A stretch of 64,000 bases of DNA from Muriicola jejuensis (GCF_010671595.1 NZ_JAABOP010000001.1:992001-1056000), one strand, 5' to 3'; numbered from the stretch's first letter, positions 51,304 to 62,934 are shown. A program made the numbers and translations. Notes: a model not told the origin generated them from the sequence alone.

Positions 51304-52854
51304 CTAGTTAATAGCGACATTCACCAGCTGTTTTTTGGTGCCGCGTTTAGCGTAGAAGAGGATCTTTCCCTCGGAGCTATCTATCAAGGGGTTGGAGACC
51401 ATCAGAGGAAGTCTGGCATCCTTTGAGTCGATGATCTTCTCGTAACTCATCTGGCCCTGCCCGTCCAACTGGATGACAAAAACATTGCGGTTCCGGCTCA
51501 GGCCCTGTTTAAAAATGATGCGCTCATTGTTCAGCACCTGCGGATTCTCTGCGGCCGTACTGATGAAGAAATAGGTCTTTCCATCTCGGGTGAGGGCGCT
51601 GTAGGAGGCGTAATCCCCGTCTCCCTGCGTTACCTCTGATTTATTGATGTTCCGTGCCCAGACCGTATTTCCGTTTGGGTCGAGTTTAGCACTGACGATA
51701 TCGTTATGGTGGAACCTTTCCACCCTGATCCTGCCCCCACTCGAATTCGCCTGAATACTTTGGGTGACAAAGTATTCTTCAGCGTTGAACAGGATATGGT
51801 TGTCCGGGGTGACCGTCGCATTTTTAAATACGAGGTTCTGAACCTCCTTATCGTATTCCTGTCCGAACTTGTCGAACATGAATTGTTCAGTAAACGGATT
51901 GTATTTCTTGACCTTTATCTCCATCGTCGATGGGTCTACCCTGAAATACGACAGACCGTTGTACCGGTTGTCCTTGCGATCTGCGTAGAACCCCACACAG
52001 ATCAGATCCCCTCGATTATACAGCGGTGTCAGCGATTCGGAGTACTTCCCTTCCGAATCGAAGGTTAGGGTCTTGATCCCGGAAGGAGTTAGGCGAATGA
52101 GTTCATACTGGAATTTGCGTTCCAGGGCGGTGAATCGCCGTTTTTTGAAATAGGCTTTTCCAACGATAAAGACCTGACTAAGGTCATTGGAGACCTCCAC
52201 GCGTTCAAAAGCGTAGTTCTTTTCCTCCACCTCCGCCGAGAAATCCTGGTACATCACCTGCTTCAGGCTGGAGGAATAGAGATAGATCTCATGCCTGTTG
52301 TCCTTTCCTTTCTTGAAATGAGTACTGATCAGGAATGAATTCCTGTCCTCAGGAAAGAGCACGGTAGTGCTGAACCCTGAATTGAAATTTCTGTTGTAAT
52401 AGTTTTTGTCGAGAGGGTTGTTAACGGGGGCCGAGGAAAAAGAGAGAAGCTTTTCAGCTGTAAAGGAAAAGGGTTCTATCGGGCTCCTGTGGACCCAGTA
52501 CTCATAGGCCTCTGCCTCCATATTGTAATCCAGGAAAAGGAGGTAAAGTTGTCCATTCCTAAAATACCCGTGCACGAATTCCCCATCCTTGAGCTTGTAG
52601 TTATACTCCGAGATCAGCTGCAGGTTTTCGTCGTAATGTTCGATGAGATAGCCCTTTGGCGTCAGGATCAGTCCGGTGTAATAGGCCCTTACCATAAGGC
52701 TCCCTCCTTTGCCGTCATCCTCGATGGTCAGGAGGTTGGAGTATTTGTACCGGTCATTATATTTCTCACCAAAAGTGTAGTCGATAGGATATTCCTGTGC
52801 CCCAGCAAGAAATCCCACACAAATCAGCCCGAATAGCAGGATCTTTTTTCGCAT
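51304..52854 (-). CDS. Secreted protein of unknown function, possible beta propeller
   Basis: This 516-aa protein has a signal peptide ending LAGAQ (residue 19) and then a long run of short beta strands with recurring patterns (LIEHYDENLQLISEYNYKL, HEIYLYSSSLKQVMYQ, YFRVDPSTMEIKVKKY, NVFVIQLDGQGQMSYEKI), suggesting a beta propeller of seven or eight blades. I do not recognise a named family. It lies 24 bp after the enoyl-CoA hydratase gene and may be co-transcribed with it. Confidence 0.7.
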   Translation of the reverse strand: MRKKILLFGLICVGFLAGAQEYPIDYTFGEKYNDRYKYSNLLTIEDDGKGGSLMVRAYYTGLILTPKGYLIEHYDENLQLISEYNYKLKDGEFVHGYFRNGQLYLLFLDYNMEAEAYEYWVHRSPIEPFSFTAEKLLSFSSAPVNNPLDKNYYNRNFNSGFSTTVLFPEDRNSFLISTHFKKGKDNRHEIYLYSSSLKQVMYQDFSAEVEEKNYAFERVEVSNDLSQVFIVGKAYFKKRRFTALERKFQYELIRLTPSGIKTLTFDSEGKYSESLTPLYNRGDLICVGFYADRKDNRYNGLSYFRVDPSTMEIKVKKYNPFTEQFMFDKFGQEYDKEVQNLVFKNATVTPDNHILFNAEEYFVTQSIQANSSGGRIRVERFHHNDIVSAKLDPNGNTVWARNINKSEVTQGDGDYASYSALTRDGKTYFFISTAAENPQVLNNERIIFKQGLSRNRNVFVIQLDGQGQMSYEKIIDSKDARLPLMVSNPLIDSSEGKILFYAKRGTKKQLVNVAIN

Positions 52855-52878
52855 ATAAGAGAATTACATCCGATGTTG

Positions 52879-53661
52879 TCAGGACCCTTGAAACGAAGCT
52901 TTTCTCTTCTCCAGGAATGCCGTGGTACCTTCTTTGAAATCGTCTGTGCCAAAGCATTGCCCAAAGGCATTGATCTCTACTTCAAATCCGTGAACATCAT
53001 GTTTAAAACCCGCATTTATCGCTTTTATTGCCTGACTGATCGCCATTGGAGAGTTTTTTGCGATCTTTTTAGCAATGTCCGTACAGAAATCGAGCAGTTC
53101 TTCCGATGAGGCGATATGATTGACCAGGCCGTATTCAATCGCCCTTTCCACATCGATCATCCCACCGGTCATGATCATTTCCATAGCTCGCCCTTTCCCT
53201 ATCAACTGGGGGAGTCTTTGCGTACCTCCATAGCCTGGGATCACCCCCAGGGATACTTCGGGAAGACCCATCCTTGCATTGTGACTGGCGATCCTGAAAT
53301 GGCAGGACATAGCAAGTTCGAGTCCACCTCCCAACGCAAACCCGTTGATGGCGGCGATAACCGGTTTTTCCAGATTTTCAATGTAATCGAAAAGCAATTC
53401 CTGTCCCTGGGCCGCCAATTGCCCTCCCTGTTTGGTGTTAAAATGAGCAAACTCGGAAATATCCGCTCCTGCAACGAATGCCTTGTCTCCCGCACCCGTA
53501 AGAATGATCACCCTGACCTTGTTGTTCTTCTGCAATGCTTTGAAGGCCAGGTGCAATTCCTTGATAGTGGCCGTGTTGAGCGCATTCAGTTTTTTGGGCC
53601 TGTTGATCGTCACAATGGCCAGGTGCTCTTCAAGTTCAACGAGGATATTGTTGTAATCCAT
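52879..53661 (-). CDS. Enoyl-CoA hydratase/isomerase family protein
   Basis: This 260-aa crotonase has the oxyanion-hole region (FVAGADISEF, INGFALGGGLELAMSCHFRIA) and both glutamates expected for a true hydratase, in GGGLELAM and GLPEVSLGVIPGYGGTQRL. It should hydrate trans-2-enoyl-CoA in fatty-acid or amino-acid breakdown. It starts 2 bp after the stop of the sensor kinase gene, an arrangement that recurs in flavobacteria, although the functional link is unclear. Confidence 0.92.
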   Translation of the reverse strand: MDYNNILVELEEHLAIVTINRPKKLNALNTATIKELHLAFKALQKNNKVRVIILTGAGDKAFVAGADISEFAHFNTKQGGQLAAQGQELLFDYIENLEKPVIAAINGFALGGGLELAMSCHFRIASHNARMGLPEVSLGVIPGYGGTQRLPQLIGKGRAMEMIMTGGMIDVERAIEYGLVNHIASSEELLDFCTDIAKKIAKNSPMAISQAIKAINAGFKHDVHGFEVEINAFGQCFGTDDFKEGTTAFLEKRKASFQGS

Positions 53662-53663
53662 AT

Positions 53664-55124
53664 TTATGAGTTTTGATTTGCTTTTGGGAAACGTACGGTA
53701 AATACCGTCCCCTTACCGGGCTGGGAGGTGAGGGTGATGGTCCCTTTATAGGTCTCCACAATATTTTTGACCATCCCGAGCCCCAGGCCCATCCCACTGG
53801 TCTTGGTGGTAAACTTGGGCTCGAAGACCTTTTCCTTCACATCATCCGATATCCCTACGCCGTTGTCTGCAACGGAGAGCTTCACATAATCCCCGTCAGA
53901 GACCACCGATACGAGGATCCGTGGGGATGGCACATCGGGTACAGCCTGGATCGCATTCTTCACCAAATTGGTGACGACCCGGATCAACTGGGTACGGTCT
54001 AATTTCGCAATTATTTCTTCTTCTTCGGAGATAAAATGAATGTAATTCTCATTGAAGATATCCAGGGCCAGTTTGACGGTCTTTACCACATTCAGGGTTT
54101 CGTTCTGCTGGGCGGGCATTTCGGCGAAATTCGAAAAGGCCGCGGCAATACTGCTCATCGTGTCTATTTGCTGGATAAGGGTATTGGAGAACTCCTCGAT
54201 CTTCGTCCTGGCATCCGGAGCTTTAGGATCGAATTTTCTTTGAAAGCTCTGAACCGTAAGTCGCATTGGGGTAAGGGGGTTCTTGATCTCGTGTGCTACC
54301 TGTTTCGCCATCTCCCTCCAAGCCTGCTCCCGTTCGCTCCGGGCAAGCTTTACCGCACTTTGTTCGAGTTGATCGATCATGCTGTTGTAAGAGTCGATCA
54401 ACTTGACGATCTCCTCACTTGGGTTCTTGACGAAGATCTTCTCATTGCGCTTTGCGATGTTGGTGTGGTGCAACTTTTCGGATATGGTCTCCAGGGACCG
54501 GGTGATGTATTTGGAAATGAAATAAGCGAGGAAAATAGCCACGATAAACATAATGAAGTACACCCCACCCAGGCGGAACAGGAACTCCCTCAACTCCATA
54601 CTGTTGAATGAATTATCTTCATAGTAGGGGAGGTTCAGAATCCCAATGGGTTTGAACTTTGGGTCCGTGATGTAGGTGTACGAGGCCTGGAATTTGTTTC
54701 CCGCTGCGAGGTTGTCTTCCACCAGTCGTTTGTTCGGGCTTTCCTTAAGGGCGTTCAGGACCTCGGCGCTCAGGCATTCCGAAATAGAGTCATTGTAGAA
54801 TTTGGGCCTTGAACTTTTGACGAGCTGCCCTTCCAGGTCGTAGATGTTGAAATTCACGTTCTGAACATCTGCGATCCGGTAGATCTCATCCTTGAAGATG
54901 AGCCCGAGATTCTCCGCGACCACCGGGTAGGTCGTTTCCTGCAAGGCGTATGCAATACTTTGCTTGACCTGTTCCTCCTTTCGTTCCAGCCTGTCCTGAT
55001 GGTAGTCCCTGGACTGTTCCCTATACTGATAAATGGTCACTCCTGCGATGAGTACCGAGGCGATCAGCACCAGCAATATCATGGTAACAAAAATCCTGGA
55101 CCTGAGGGAGAACTTCTTGAACAA
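53664..55124 (-). CDS. NtrY-like sensor histidine kinase
   Basis: This 486-aa inner-membrane kinase has two membrane segments (about residues 10-32 and 186-204) flanking a periplasmic sensor domain, a HAMP linker, the HisKA dimerisation domain with His278 (QVAHEIKNPLTPMRLT) and a HATPase_c domain (VTNLVKNAIQAV, VADNGVGI, TTKTSGMGLGLGMV). No response-regulator gene is adjacent, so the partner is encoded elsewhere. Confidence 0.93.
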   Translation of the reverse strand: MFKKFSLRSRIFVTMILLVLIASVLIAGVTIYQYREQSRDYHQDRLERKEEQVKQSIAYALQETTYPVVAENLGLIFKDEIYRIADVQNVNFNIYDLEGQLVKSSRPKFYNDSISECLSAEVLNALKESPNKRLVEDNLAAGNKFQASYTYITDPKFKPIGILNLPYYEDNSFNSMELREFLFRLGGVYFIMFIVAIFLAYFISKYITRSLETISEKLHHTNIAKRNEKIFVKNPSEEIVKLIDSYNSMIDQLEQSAVKLARSEREQAWREMAKQVAHEIKNPLTPMRLTVQSFQRKFDPKAPDARTKIEEFSNTLIQQIDTMSSIAAAFSNFAEMPAQQNETLNVVKTVKLALDIFNENYIHFISEEEEIIAKLDRTQLIRVVTNLVKNAIQAVPDVPSPRILVSVVSDGDYVKLSVADNGVGISDDVKEKVFEPKFTTKTSGMGLGLGMVKNIVETYKGTITLTSQPGKGTVFTVRFPKANQNS

Positions 55125-55221
55125 GATGCCTTAATTTGAGCTTAAAGATAGCAATAATCGGTCCAAAGTACGCTGTTCCCGCGGGTTCCCCCGCCCAATT
55201 GATAAGCTGGGCAGTAATCCT

Positions 55222-55770
55222 TCAGGCTTCCGGGTTTTTATCCCTGATCCTCTTGTAGAGCCGGATGCCCAGCATCAAAAGAACCGCGAGCAAGAGGATC
55301 CCGACCACGCCAAAGATCCAGTCGAACGCGCTCTTGAGGACCACGAGGAAGGTCACAGCGAACAGGACGATGGTGGCTCCTTCATTCCAGATCCGCATAA
55401 AATGGGAGGAATACCTGATCTCATCCCTTTGTAATTGCAGGTACATCTGGTGGGTCTTGAGATGATAGGCGATCAGCAAGACGACAAAGAGCAATTTGAC
55501 GTGCATCCAGGGCTGACTGAGCCAGGACGGCATAAGGAGCAGCAACCAGAGGGCAAAAAGGGTACACAGAACGGCCGAAGGCCAGGTGATAATGTACCAA
55601 AGCCTTTTGGTCATCAGCTTCAGCTGATACGTGAGAATGGTCCTGTCTGGTTCCGGTTTTTCTGAGGCCTCTATGTGATAGACGAACAACCTGGGGATAT
55701 AGAACAAACCGGCAAACCAGGTGACCACAAAGATCAGGTGCAGGGATTTGATATAGTTGTAATACTCCAT
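55222..55770 (-). CDS. hemJ: Protoporphyrinogen IX oxidase HemJ (CopD family)
   Basis: This 182-aa protein has four membrane segments, an early conserved histidine (His11 in YIKSLHLIFVVTWFAGLFYIPRLFVYH), and the RIWNEG segment. HemJ converts protoporphyrinogen IX to protoporphyrin IX in haem synthesis. The start at 55770 gives the family's normal opening (MEYYNYIKSLH); an upstream ATG at 55812 adds 14 unrelated residues. It is 5 bp after a sortilin-like gene. Confidence 0.88.
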   Translation of the reverse strand: MEYYNYIKSLHLIFVVTWFAGLFYIPRLFVYHIEASEKPEPDRTILTYQLKLMTKRLWYIITWPSAVLCTLFALWLLLLMPSWLSQPWMHVKLLFVVLLIAYHLKTHQMYLQLQRDEIRYSSHFMRIWNEGATIVLFAVTFLVVLKSAFDWIFGVVGILLLAVLLMLGIRLYKRIRDKNPEA

Positions 55771-55775
55771 CTTCC

Positions 55776-58700
55776 TCAATACACTTGGATGGCGCCAATA
55801 CCAGATTGCCACAATTCCTTGTTATAGGCCGGAATGGAAGTCTCGATAATGCGTTGTGCACGCGATCTCAACCCCGCCCATTGGGCATCCAGTTCTCTTT
55901 TCCGGTCCCGGGATCCCTGGTTGATCCTGGGGATCTCACTGTTAGTTAAATTGATAAGGTAGATGTACTCTGCCGTGAATTTATTGGGAAAGTTCTCCAC
56001 ATCGTCATAGGCCTGAGATTTTCTCTGGATCATGTCCTCATCCCATGCCACCAGTTCCGCCAGCAATTTTCTACCCGAAGCTTTCAGAGGTCCTTCCTCA
56101 AGACCTTCCAGGAGTGACCTTAATTGAGCTTGCACCTTGAAAAGCCGGTTTACCGTCTTGTGCATGGCATTGAGTTCCGTCTCCATGGCCGTCATAAAAT
56201 CGTCGTACTCGCCGTACTCCGCTTCAGTCACCCCGAAACCGGGGGTTGGGAGGATATTCCCTTTGGTGATCGCGGTTTGATCTCCCGTGCTCAGGCGGAT
56301 CTCATAAGTGCCCGGAGAGGCCTTGTGACCGGTAAACCCTGCTTCCATGTACGCCCCGGGGATACCTTCCATGATTGGATGATTCAGGTCCCATACAAAT
56401 CTGTTCAGCCCCTTGTCTGTTGACAGGACTGGTTTCGGGGGTGGCCCGCCTCCATTGTGCTCCTGGTAGGTAGAGTCTTTTACGGAAGTGAAAGTCCGGA
56501 TAAGTTTGCCCGCTTCGTTCCTGATCTCCATGGTCAGCGGGGTGTTCTCATTCATTTCTGGCAATTCGTAATACAGCACCATTCCGTTCGCCGGATTCAC
56601 TCCCTGGGTGGGATGGGTTCCTTTGAAATCCTTTGCATCTCCACTGAGGGGACTACCCCAGGAAGCGTTCAAGGTGTCCTCGGGGCGATAGATCTTCAGT
56701 CCCTGTTTGCCCGGCTCGTACTGGGCCAGGGCAGCCAGGTCGTCCAGTATCCAGAAAGACCGGCCTGAAGTGGCTACCAGCAGATCCCCCTGATGGACCA
56801 GAAGGTCTGTTATGGGCGCATTCGGCAGATTGAGTTGGAAAGGCTGCCAGGCCTGACCGTCATTCCAGGAAATATAGATGCCCTTCTCGGTTCCTGCGTA
56901 CAGCAGTCCCTTTCTGGAGGTGTCCTCCCTGACGACCCTGGTAAAGGATCCATAGGGTATCCCGGAACTGATATTGGTCCATGTCTTTCCGTAATCCTCG
57001 GTTTTGTACAAAGCTGGGGTATGGTCATTGAACTTGTAGCGGGTTGTGGCGATATAGGCGGTTCCCGCATCATGGGGGGAAACTTCGATCGCATTGATAA
57101 GGCATTCCTTCAGACCTTTAGGGGTAACGTTTTGCCAGTTCTCACCACCATCCCGGGTGAGATAGACGAGTCCGTCGTCACTCCCGGTCCAGTACACTCC
57201 CGACTCATGGGGTGATTCGGTCATGTAAGCAATGGTCCCGTAATTCTCCGCTCCAACGGCCTCAACGGTGTAAGGGCCACCCCCTTTTCCTTGTTTTTCG
57301 TCCATGTTCCGGGTAAGGTCAGGGGAAATTTCCTCCCAGGTAACCCCCATATCCCTGGTGCGGAGTACGAGCTGTGCACAGTGAAAGAAGGTATTTGGTT
57401 CGTGCTGGGAACGTATGATGGGTGCATTCCAGTTAAACAGGTATTTCATGTCGCGGGCAGCCCTGCCCAGGTACTGAATGGGCGCGGCTACGATCTTTGT
57501 CGTAGCCTTGGTCTTGACATCCAGCAGGTCTATATATCCCAGGTAGCTTCCCCCCATCACATAGCGCGGATCATCCGGGTCGAAGGCGAGAAAAGCGCTT
57601 TCACCTCCGGCCGAATAGGACCAGTCGCGTTCCCCTATTCCCCCTCCGGAAAGGGATAGATGCGCGATCCTGACAGAGGTGTTGTCCTGCTGCCCTCCAT
57701 AGAGGTTGTATGGGAACAAACGATCCGCGTTCACCCGGTAGAATTGTGCCGTAGGCATGATGTCAAGGGATGACCAGTTTTTCCCGTAATCAAAGCTTAT
57801 GGCTGCTCCCCCGTCATCTGCGATGATCATATTCCTGGAGTCCGAGGGATTGATCCAAAGATCGTGGTAATCCCCGTGTTTGCCTTCGATCTCTTCCCAG
57901 GTCTTACCCCCGTCAATGGATCGCAAGGCCTGAGCGCTCATGACATAGACCACATGCTCGTTATTGGGGTCCGGGAACACCTCGATATAATACCAGGCCC
58001 GCTGTACCAGCCTGTTGTCCCCGCTTACCATCTTCCAGGATGCCCCGGCATCTTCCGAGACAAAAAGTCCGCCCAGGTCCTTATTCGAATCACTTTCAAC
58101 CAGGGCATACACTTTCTGTGGGTTGGCCTGGCTCACCGCGATCGCCATTTTTCCTTTTTCCTCGGGAAGTCCGTTATGGATCTTCTTCCAGGTTTCACCC
58201 CCGTCCGTAGATTTGTACAGGCCGCTGCCCTCACCCCCACTGATCACCTTATCCGGCGTCCTTTGGTGGTGCCACATACTGGCGTAGATCACCTCCGGGG
58301 TAGACCAGACCATGGAGAGTTCATTGCACCCCGTAAGGTCATTGACATAGAGGACCTGTTTCCAGGTAATCCCCCCATCGGTACTCTTGTAGATCCCTCT
58401 GTCTTTTGTGGGCCCGTATAAGGCCCCCTGTGCCGCCACATATACAATATCCGGGTTTGTTGGATGGATAAGAATACGTGCGATATGCTGTGTCTTCTCC
58501 AGCCCGATCTTCTTCCAGGTGCGGCCTGCATCAGTCGACTTATATACCCCATCTCCATAGGAGGTCATTACCCCCCTTACGGCGTGTTCCCCCATGCCAC
58601 AATACACGACATTCGGGTTGGAAGGGGACACGGCCACGGCACCAACCGATCCCATTTCAAAATAGCCGTCAGAGATGTTCTCCCAGCTTACACCAGCGTC

Positions 58701-58904
58701 CGTGGTCTTCCAAAGGCCCCCTCCCGTGGTGCCCATGTAATAGGTAAGCGGGTCTCCGACAACTCCGGTTGCAGTCACGGAACGCCCACCTCGATAGGGG
58801 CCGATATTTCTGTATTTCAAGGGCTGAAAATAGGATTCTGCTGTTTGACCTACCAGGGCTGTGCTGACCGCAAACAGGAAGAGAAATAGATGTATAGATC
58901 TCAT
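55776..58904 (-). CDS. Sortilin/VPS10-like beta-propeller protein, copy 2
   Basis: This 1042-aa secreted protein has a signal peptide ([20 protein letters not shown]) and many BNR/Asp-box-like repeats ([38 protein letters not shown]), predicting two large beta propellers like the VPS10 domain. C-terminal to these is an Ig-like region and a helical tail. It is often annotated as a glycosyl hydrolase, but no catalytic residues are evident to me. It is a tandem paralogue of the gene upstream (58988-62119). The start at 58904 opens the signal peptide. Confidence 0.85.
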   Translation of the reverse strand: MRSIHLFLFLFAVSTALVGQTAESYFQPLKYRNIGPYRGGRSVTATGVVGDPLTYYMGTTGGGLWKTTDAGVSWENISDGYFEMGSVGAVAVSPSNPNVVYCGMGEHAVRGVMTSYGDGVYKSTDAGRTWKKIGLEKTQHIARILIHPTNPDIVYVAAQGALYGPTKDRGIYKSTDGGITWKQVLYVNDLTGCNELSMVWSTPEVIYASMWHHQRTPDKVISGGEGSGLYKSTDGGETWKKIHNGLPEEKGKMAIAVSQANPQKVYALVESDSNKDLGGLFVSEDAGASWKMVSGDNRLVQRAWYYIEVFPDPNNEHVVYVMSAQALRSIDGGKTWEEIEGKHGDYHDLWINPSDSRNMIIADDGGAAISFDYGKNWSSLDIMPTAQFYRVNADRLFPYNLYGGQQDNTSVRIAHLSLSGGGIGERDWSYSAGGESAFLAFDPDDPRYVMGGSYLGYIDLLDVKTKATTKIVAAPIQYLGRAARDMKYLFNWNAPIIRSQHEPNTFFHCAQLVLRTRDMGVTWEEISPDLTRNMDEKQGKGGGPYTVEAVGAENYGTIAYMTESPHESGVYWTGSDDGLVYLTRDGGENWQNVTPKGLKECLINAIEVSPHDAGTAYIATTRYKFNDHTPALYKTEDYGKTWTNISSGIPYGSFTRVVREDTSRKGLLYAGTEKGIYISWNDGQAWQPFQLNLPNAPITDLLVHQGDLLVATSGRSFWILDDLAALAQYEPGKQGLKIYRPEDTLNASWGSPLSGDAKDFKGTHPTQGVNPANGMVLYYELPEMNENTPLTMEIRNEAGKLIRTFTSVKDSTYQEHNGGGPPPKPVLSTDKGLNRFVWDLNHPIMEGIPGAYMEAGFTGHKASPGTYEIRLSTGDQTAITKGNILPTPGFGVTEAEYGEYDDFMTAMETELNAMHKTVNRLFKVQAQLRSLLEGLEEGPLKASGRKLLAELVAWDEDMIQRKSQAYDDVENFPNKFTAEYIYLINLTNSEIPRINQGSRDRKRELDAQWAGLRSRAQRIIETSIPAYNKELWQSGIGAIQVY

Positions 58905-58945
58905 AAGGGTATGGGGTGTTTTCGAGTGAGTGGTTAAAATATCCC

Positions 58946-58976
58946 GACAGGCCCATGCTTTTCCCACAGGCCTGTC
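58946..58976 (-). terminator. Hairpin between the two sortilin-like genes
   Basis: GACAGGCC/GGCCTGTC inverted repeat just after the stop of the upstream copy, followed on the minus strand by GGGATATTTT. A partial terminator or mRNA-stabilising hairpin in the 83-bp intercistronic gap. Confidence 0.45.
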
Positions 58977-58987
58977 AGGATACCATT

Positions 58988-61900
58988 CTATTCTTCTACA
59001 AAAAGGTAATTCAGTTTAAGGGTATTGAAAGATTCGTTAAATGCCTTGATCTCCTCACTGACCAGTGTATCGAACTGGGTCAGTTGTTTCTCAATCTCAG
59101 CGGTAAGTTCGTTCTTGACCATCACATCCTGGGTGGTAGGATGGAAGTCGTCTATGGATACCAGGCTGTTCAGATGAGCGAGCTTATTGGTCAACTTGAT
59201 GGGAAAATTCAAAGGATCCTGCCCGCTCCTGTTCTGTGTCTGGTACAAAGCTTTCTCCACAGACTCCAGATCTGCCTTCAATTTTTTCGCCTTTTCTACT
59301 AGTTCTTTCGTAGATGTATCCCCTTTGTACTGGGTCATAAACGCATCGAGTTGATCCTTGATGTTCCGGATCTTCTTGATAGATCCATGAGCCTTGTCTA
59401 CCGTTTTATTGATGTCCGAAATGAAGTCGTATTGCTGCTGCATTTGGGCAACCGTGGCTTCTGCCCGCGGATCCGGTAAGATGGTGAATGGCTGTGATTG
59501 TGTTTTCCCGTTGACGGTCATATGCACGCGATAGTCTCCTGGTACTGCCTTGGGGCCATCGAGGCTCGCCCACCAGAGGATCATCCCTTTGAATTCCTGT
59601 GCTCCCTTCCCACGGGTATCCCAGACGTGTGTGTTCCCGCCCGACTTTACCTTGAGTTTCTGGTCGTTTTCTTTGGCGTAGGTACTATAAGTGGCCAGGG
59701 TATCTCCGGCTGGAGTAGTGTACGTCAGGGCGATGCTATCTTTTTCATTCACTTCCTTTAGATAGAAATGCGTGATCACCCCATTGGGATGGTTCTGCCC
59801 TTCTGTTTTGGAAGGCGTTCGGGAAGTTCCCCCTTTGGTGCGATAGGCGTCCTTGGGTTTAAAGAGGATGGCCTCCTTACCCGGAGCTCCCTCACTTAAT
59901 TGATGCAAAACGGTAAGATCATCCAGGATCCATAAACTCCTGCCCTGGGTGGCTACGATCAGGTTGTTATCCTTTACGGCCAGGTCGGTAATTGGGACAA
60001 TGGGCAGGTTCTGCTGGAAAGGTTTCCAGCTGCTGCCATCATTAAAGGATATGTACATCCCTGTTTCCGTCCCGGCATAAAGAAGCCCTTTTCTTTTTGG
60101 ATCCTCCCTGACCACCCTGGTGAAATGCTCAGGTGCTATTCCGGAGGTGATCTTCTGCCAGGTTTTTCCGTAATCCGTGGTCTTGTACAAATATGGCTGA
60201 AAATCTCCCAGTTTGTAACGCGTTGCCGCCACATAGCAGGTTCCCTCGTCAAAGGCAGAAGGTTCTATGCTGTTCACCATAGACCATTCCGGCATATTAG
60301 AGGGAGTCACATTTTCCCAGGTAGCACCTCCATTTCTGGAAATATGGATCAGCCCGTCATCGCTGCCCACCCATAAGAGGCCTTCTTTAAGCGGACTTTC
60401 ATTCGCCGCGAAGATGGTACAATAGTATTCCACTCCGGTGTTGTCCTGGGTGATAGGCCCCCCGCTGGAGACCAGTTTGTCCGGATCGTTCCGCGTGAGG
60501 TCCCCGCTTAGCAGTTTCCAGCTTTGACCCTCATCCGTACTCAGGTGCACATGATTGGAAAACGTATACAATTTTTTGGGATCGTGCTTGCTAAAGATGA
60601 TGGGGAAATTCCATTGAAATCTATATTTCATGCCTTCCGCCCCATATCCCATTGGGTTGTCCGGCCAAACATTGATCCCTCTGACCGTATTTGTCTTGTG
60701 ATTAACCCGGGTCAGGAATCCTCCGTAACTGCCTCCGTAAACGATGTCATTGTCCGTAGGATCCACCGCCAGATGGGCAGACTCCCCCCCTGCGGTAGAT
60801 TCCCAATCCCCCTCTCCTATGGTCCTTTCATCGCTTCGGTGCCTGATGCGAATGGTGGAATTGTCCTGCTGTGCGACGTAGATCCTGTAAGGGAAAGCAT
60901 TATCCGTAGTCACCCTGTAGAATTGTGCCGTGGGTTGATTGTAATAGGTACTCCATGTTAATCCCCCATCATAGGAGATCTGCGCACCCCCATCATCCCC
61001 AATGATCATCCTTTTAGGATTTTCCGGGGCGATCCACAGATCGTGGTGATCCCCGTGAGGGGCATTAAACGTTTCAAACGTCTTACCCCCGTCCGTTGAG
61101 CGGTGGTAACGAACATTCAACACATAAACCATATCCTCATCTTCCGTATCGGCATATACCCTGGTGTAGTACCAGGCTCTCTGCCTCAGACTGCGTTCGG
61201 AATTCACCTGGCTCCATTTCTTTCCCCCGTCTTCCGAGCGATACAGACCCCCTTTATCCTTGTTCTCTACGATAGCCCATACCCTGTCAGGATTTGCAGG
61301 GGAGACCGCTACGCCTATGATCCCCAGGGTATCCGTGGGGAAACCATCATTCTTTGAGATCTCTGTCCAATTCTCCCCGCTGTCTGTGCTCTTCCACAGG
61401 GCAGAACCGGCTCCCCCGCTGCTCAAACTGTAGGGTGTGCGTTGAGCTCGCCAGGTGGAAGCATAAAGGATACGCGGGTTGGTGGGATCGAGAATAAGGT
61501 CTACGGCTCCCGCCTGATCGTTGGCGAAGAGAACCTTTCTCCAAGTAGTACCTCCATCCGTACTTTTGTAGACCCCGCGGTCCTGAGAGGGCTTATAGAT
61601 ATCCCCCAGAACGGCAGCGTAAACGATATCCGGATTATCGGGATGGATACGGATCCTTGGGACATGCCGACTCTTCTCGAGTCCCGCGGTTGTCCAAGTC
61701 TTCCCGGCATCCACGGATTTCCAGAGACCATAGCCTGAGGAGACATTCCCCCTCAGGGTCTTTTCACCTCCTCCTACATAGATAACATTGGGGTCGCTCT
61801 GGGCTACTTCTACTGCGCCTATACTCCCTCCGAAGTACCCGTCCGAGATGTTCTCCCAGGTTCTGCCTCCGTCCATGGTCTTCCAGACACCCCCTCCGGT

Positions 61901-62119
61901 TGCGCCGAAGTAAAAAAGGTTGGGTTGGTCCGGTACACCGGTCACAGCGGCAGATCTTCCGCCACGGAACGGGCCTACGAGCCTGTATTCCATGCTGGAA
62001 TACAACGCCTCTGGATAAGGGTCAGAGGTCTGTGCCTTTGAACGCCTTTGGGCTTCAATCGTGGTTGAGATCAGGAATAGGGGAAGGAAAAGAAAAAGCA
62101 GACGGAAATTCAACTTCAT
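58988..62119 (-). CDS. Sortilin/VPS10-like beta-propeller protein, copy 1
   Basis: This 1043-aa protein has a signal peptide ending TIEAQ and the same architecture as copy 2: Asp-box repeats ([50 protein letters not shown]), an Ig-like segment and a long helical C-terminus. Equivalent repeats align throughout the two copies, showing an old duplication. The role is unknown; large exported propellers of this family in Bacteroidota may bind peptides or glycans. Confidence 0.85.
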   Translation of the reverse strand: MKLNFRLLFLFLPLFLISTTIEAQRRSKAQTSDPYPEALYSSMEYRLVGPFRGGRSAAVTGVPDQPNLFYFGATGGGVWKTMDGGRTWENISDGYFGGSIGAVEVAQSDPNVIYVGGGEKTLRGNVSSGYGLWKSVDAGKTWTTAGLEKSRHVPRIRIHPDNPDIVYAAVLGDIYKPSQDRGVYKSTDGGTTWRKVLFANDQAGAVDLILDPTNPRILYASTWRAQRTPYSLSSGGAGSALWKSTDSGENWTEISKNDGFPTDTLGIIGVAVSPANPDRVWAIVENKDKGGLYRSEDGGKKWSQVNSERSLRQRAWYYTRVYADTEDEDMVYVLNVRYHRSTDGGKTFETFNAPHGDHHDLWIAPENPKRMIIGDDGGAQISYDGGLTWSTYYNQPTAQFYRVTTDNAFPYRIYVAQQDNSTIRIRHRSDERTIGEGDWESTAGGESAHLAVDPTDNDIVYGGSYGGFLTRVNHKTNTVRGINVWPDNPMGYGAEGMKYRFQWNFPIIFSKHDPKKLYTFSNHVHLSTDEGQSWKLLSGDLTRNDPDKLVSSGGPITQDNTGVEYYCTIFAANESPLKEGLLWVGSDDGLIHISRNGGATWENVTPSNMPEWSMVNSIEPSAFDEGTCYVAATRYKLGDFQPYLYKTTDYGKTWQKITSGIAPEHFTRVVREDPKRKGLLYAGTETGMYISFNDGSSWKPFQQNLPIVPITDLAVKDNNLIVATQGRSLWILDDLTVLHQLSEGAPGKEAILFKPKDAYRTKGGTSRTPSKTEGQNHPNGVITHFYLKEVNEKDSIALTYTTPAGDTLATYSTYAKENDQKLKVKSGGNTHVWDTRGKGAQEFKGMILWWASLDGPKAVPGDYRVHMTVNGKTQSQPFTILPDPRAEATVAQMQQQYDFISDINKTVDKAHGSIKKIRNIKDQLDAFMTQYKGDTSTKELVEKAKKLKADLESVEKALYQTQNRSGQDPLNFPIKLTNKLAHLNSLVSIDDFHPTTQDVMVKNELTAEIEKQLTQFDTLVSEEIKAFNESFNTLKLNYLFVEE

Positions 62120-62250
62120 TTTGATTAGTGTTCAGGTTCGTAAGCGCTAAATGTACCAAAAAAGAAGGAAACCCAAAACGCTTTCTTCTCGTAGGAAAGT
62201 AACAGGAACCTGTCAGTTTTTAAGCTCTTCTATTTCCCCCTGTCCGGAAA

Positions 62251-62277
62251 TAAAAAACGGGAGCCTAAACCCCCGTT
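62251..62277 (-). terminator. Terminator of the outer-membrane barrel gene
   Basis: On the minus strand AACGGGGG pairs with CTCCCGTT (one G-T wobble) around TTTAGG, followed by six T; it lies just after the stop at 62301. Confidence 0.85.
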
Positions 62278-62300
62278 TGATTCTTATTTTTAGCCTGAGA

Positions 62301-62852
62301 TCAGAAGCGGTAACCCACACCGAGTTGGAAGCCTTTGGTCCTCAGTTTGGAATCAGTAAATTCCGGGTCATAGTCGGCTATATTTGCGATTCCCAGGTTG
62401 TATCTGGCATCTGCAAAAAATCCTCCGACGATCTCGAATGCCGCTCCGAAATTCAGGCCGAAGTTGATGCCTTTAAGCCTATCTGTCGCAACTGTACCTC
62501 CTTCTGCATCTACCAGGATACCCAGCTGCGGACCTGCCTGGATGTTAAATCCTTCAATCAGGTAATATTTGAACATCAAGGGGACGTTTACAAAGCTGAT
62601 TTCCGAGTTCTTAGCCCCTTCGATAGAGTAGAGCAATTCGGGTTGGATGTGTACGTTTTCCGAAATACCGATATCGACCAGACCCCCGATATACAGGCTG
62701 GTAGCCCCGTCAGGGGATAGCCCTTGACCAAAGAAGGTTGTTTTCAGGTTGGAGAAGTTGGCCCCGGCCTTTATTCCAAAGGTGATATCCTGGGCGTTCA
62801 CGTTCATTGCGTACACGCTAAGGGAAAGTAAAAGAATCAAAACTTTTTTCAT
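62301..62852 (-). CDS. Small outer-membrane beta-barrel protein (porin family)
   Basis: This 183-aa protein has a signal peptide ending MNVNAQ (residue 20) and an eight-stranded barrel of the OMP_b-brl/PorT-like type: ITFGIKAGANFSNL opening, SLYIGGLVDIGISENVHIQPELLY, and a terminal LGVGYRF. The family is abundant in Bacteroidota and usually structural or of unknown role. It stands alone with its own terminator. Confidence 0.88.
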   Translation of the reverse strand: MKKVLILLLSLSVYAMNVNAQDITFGIKAGANFSNLKTTFFGQGLSPDGATSLYIGGLVDIGISENVHIQPELLYSIEGAKNSEISFVNVPLMFKYYLIEGFNIQAGPQLGILVDAEGGTVATDRLKGINFGLNFGAAFEIVGGFFADARYNLGIANIADYDPEFTDSKLRTKGFQLGVGYRF

Positions 62853-62934
62853 GGTTTGTTGAGTTTTAGTAGTATAAAAGTAGGACTTTATTTGATCCCT
62901 ATACAGAATTTTTGCCTATACCAGGAAAGGCCAG

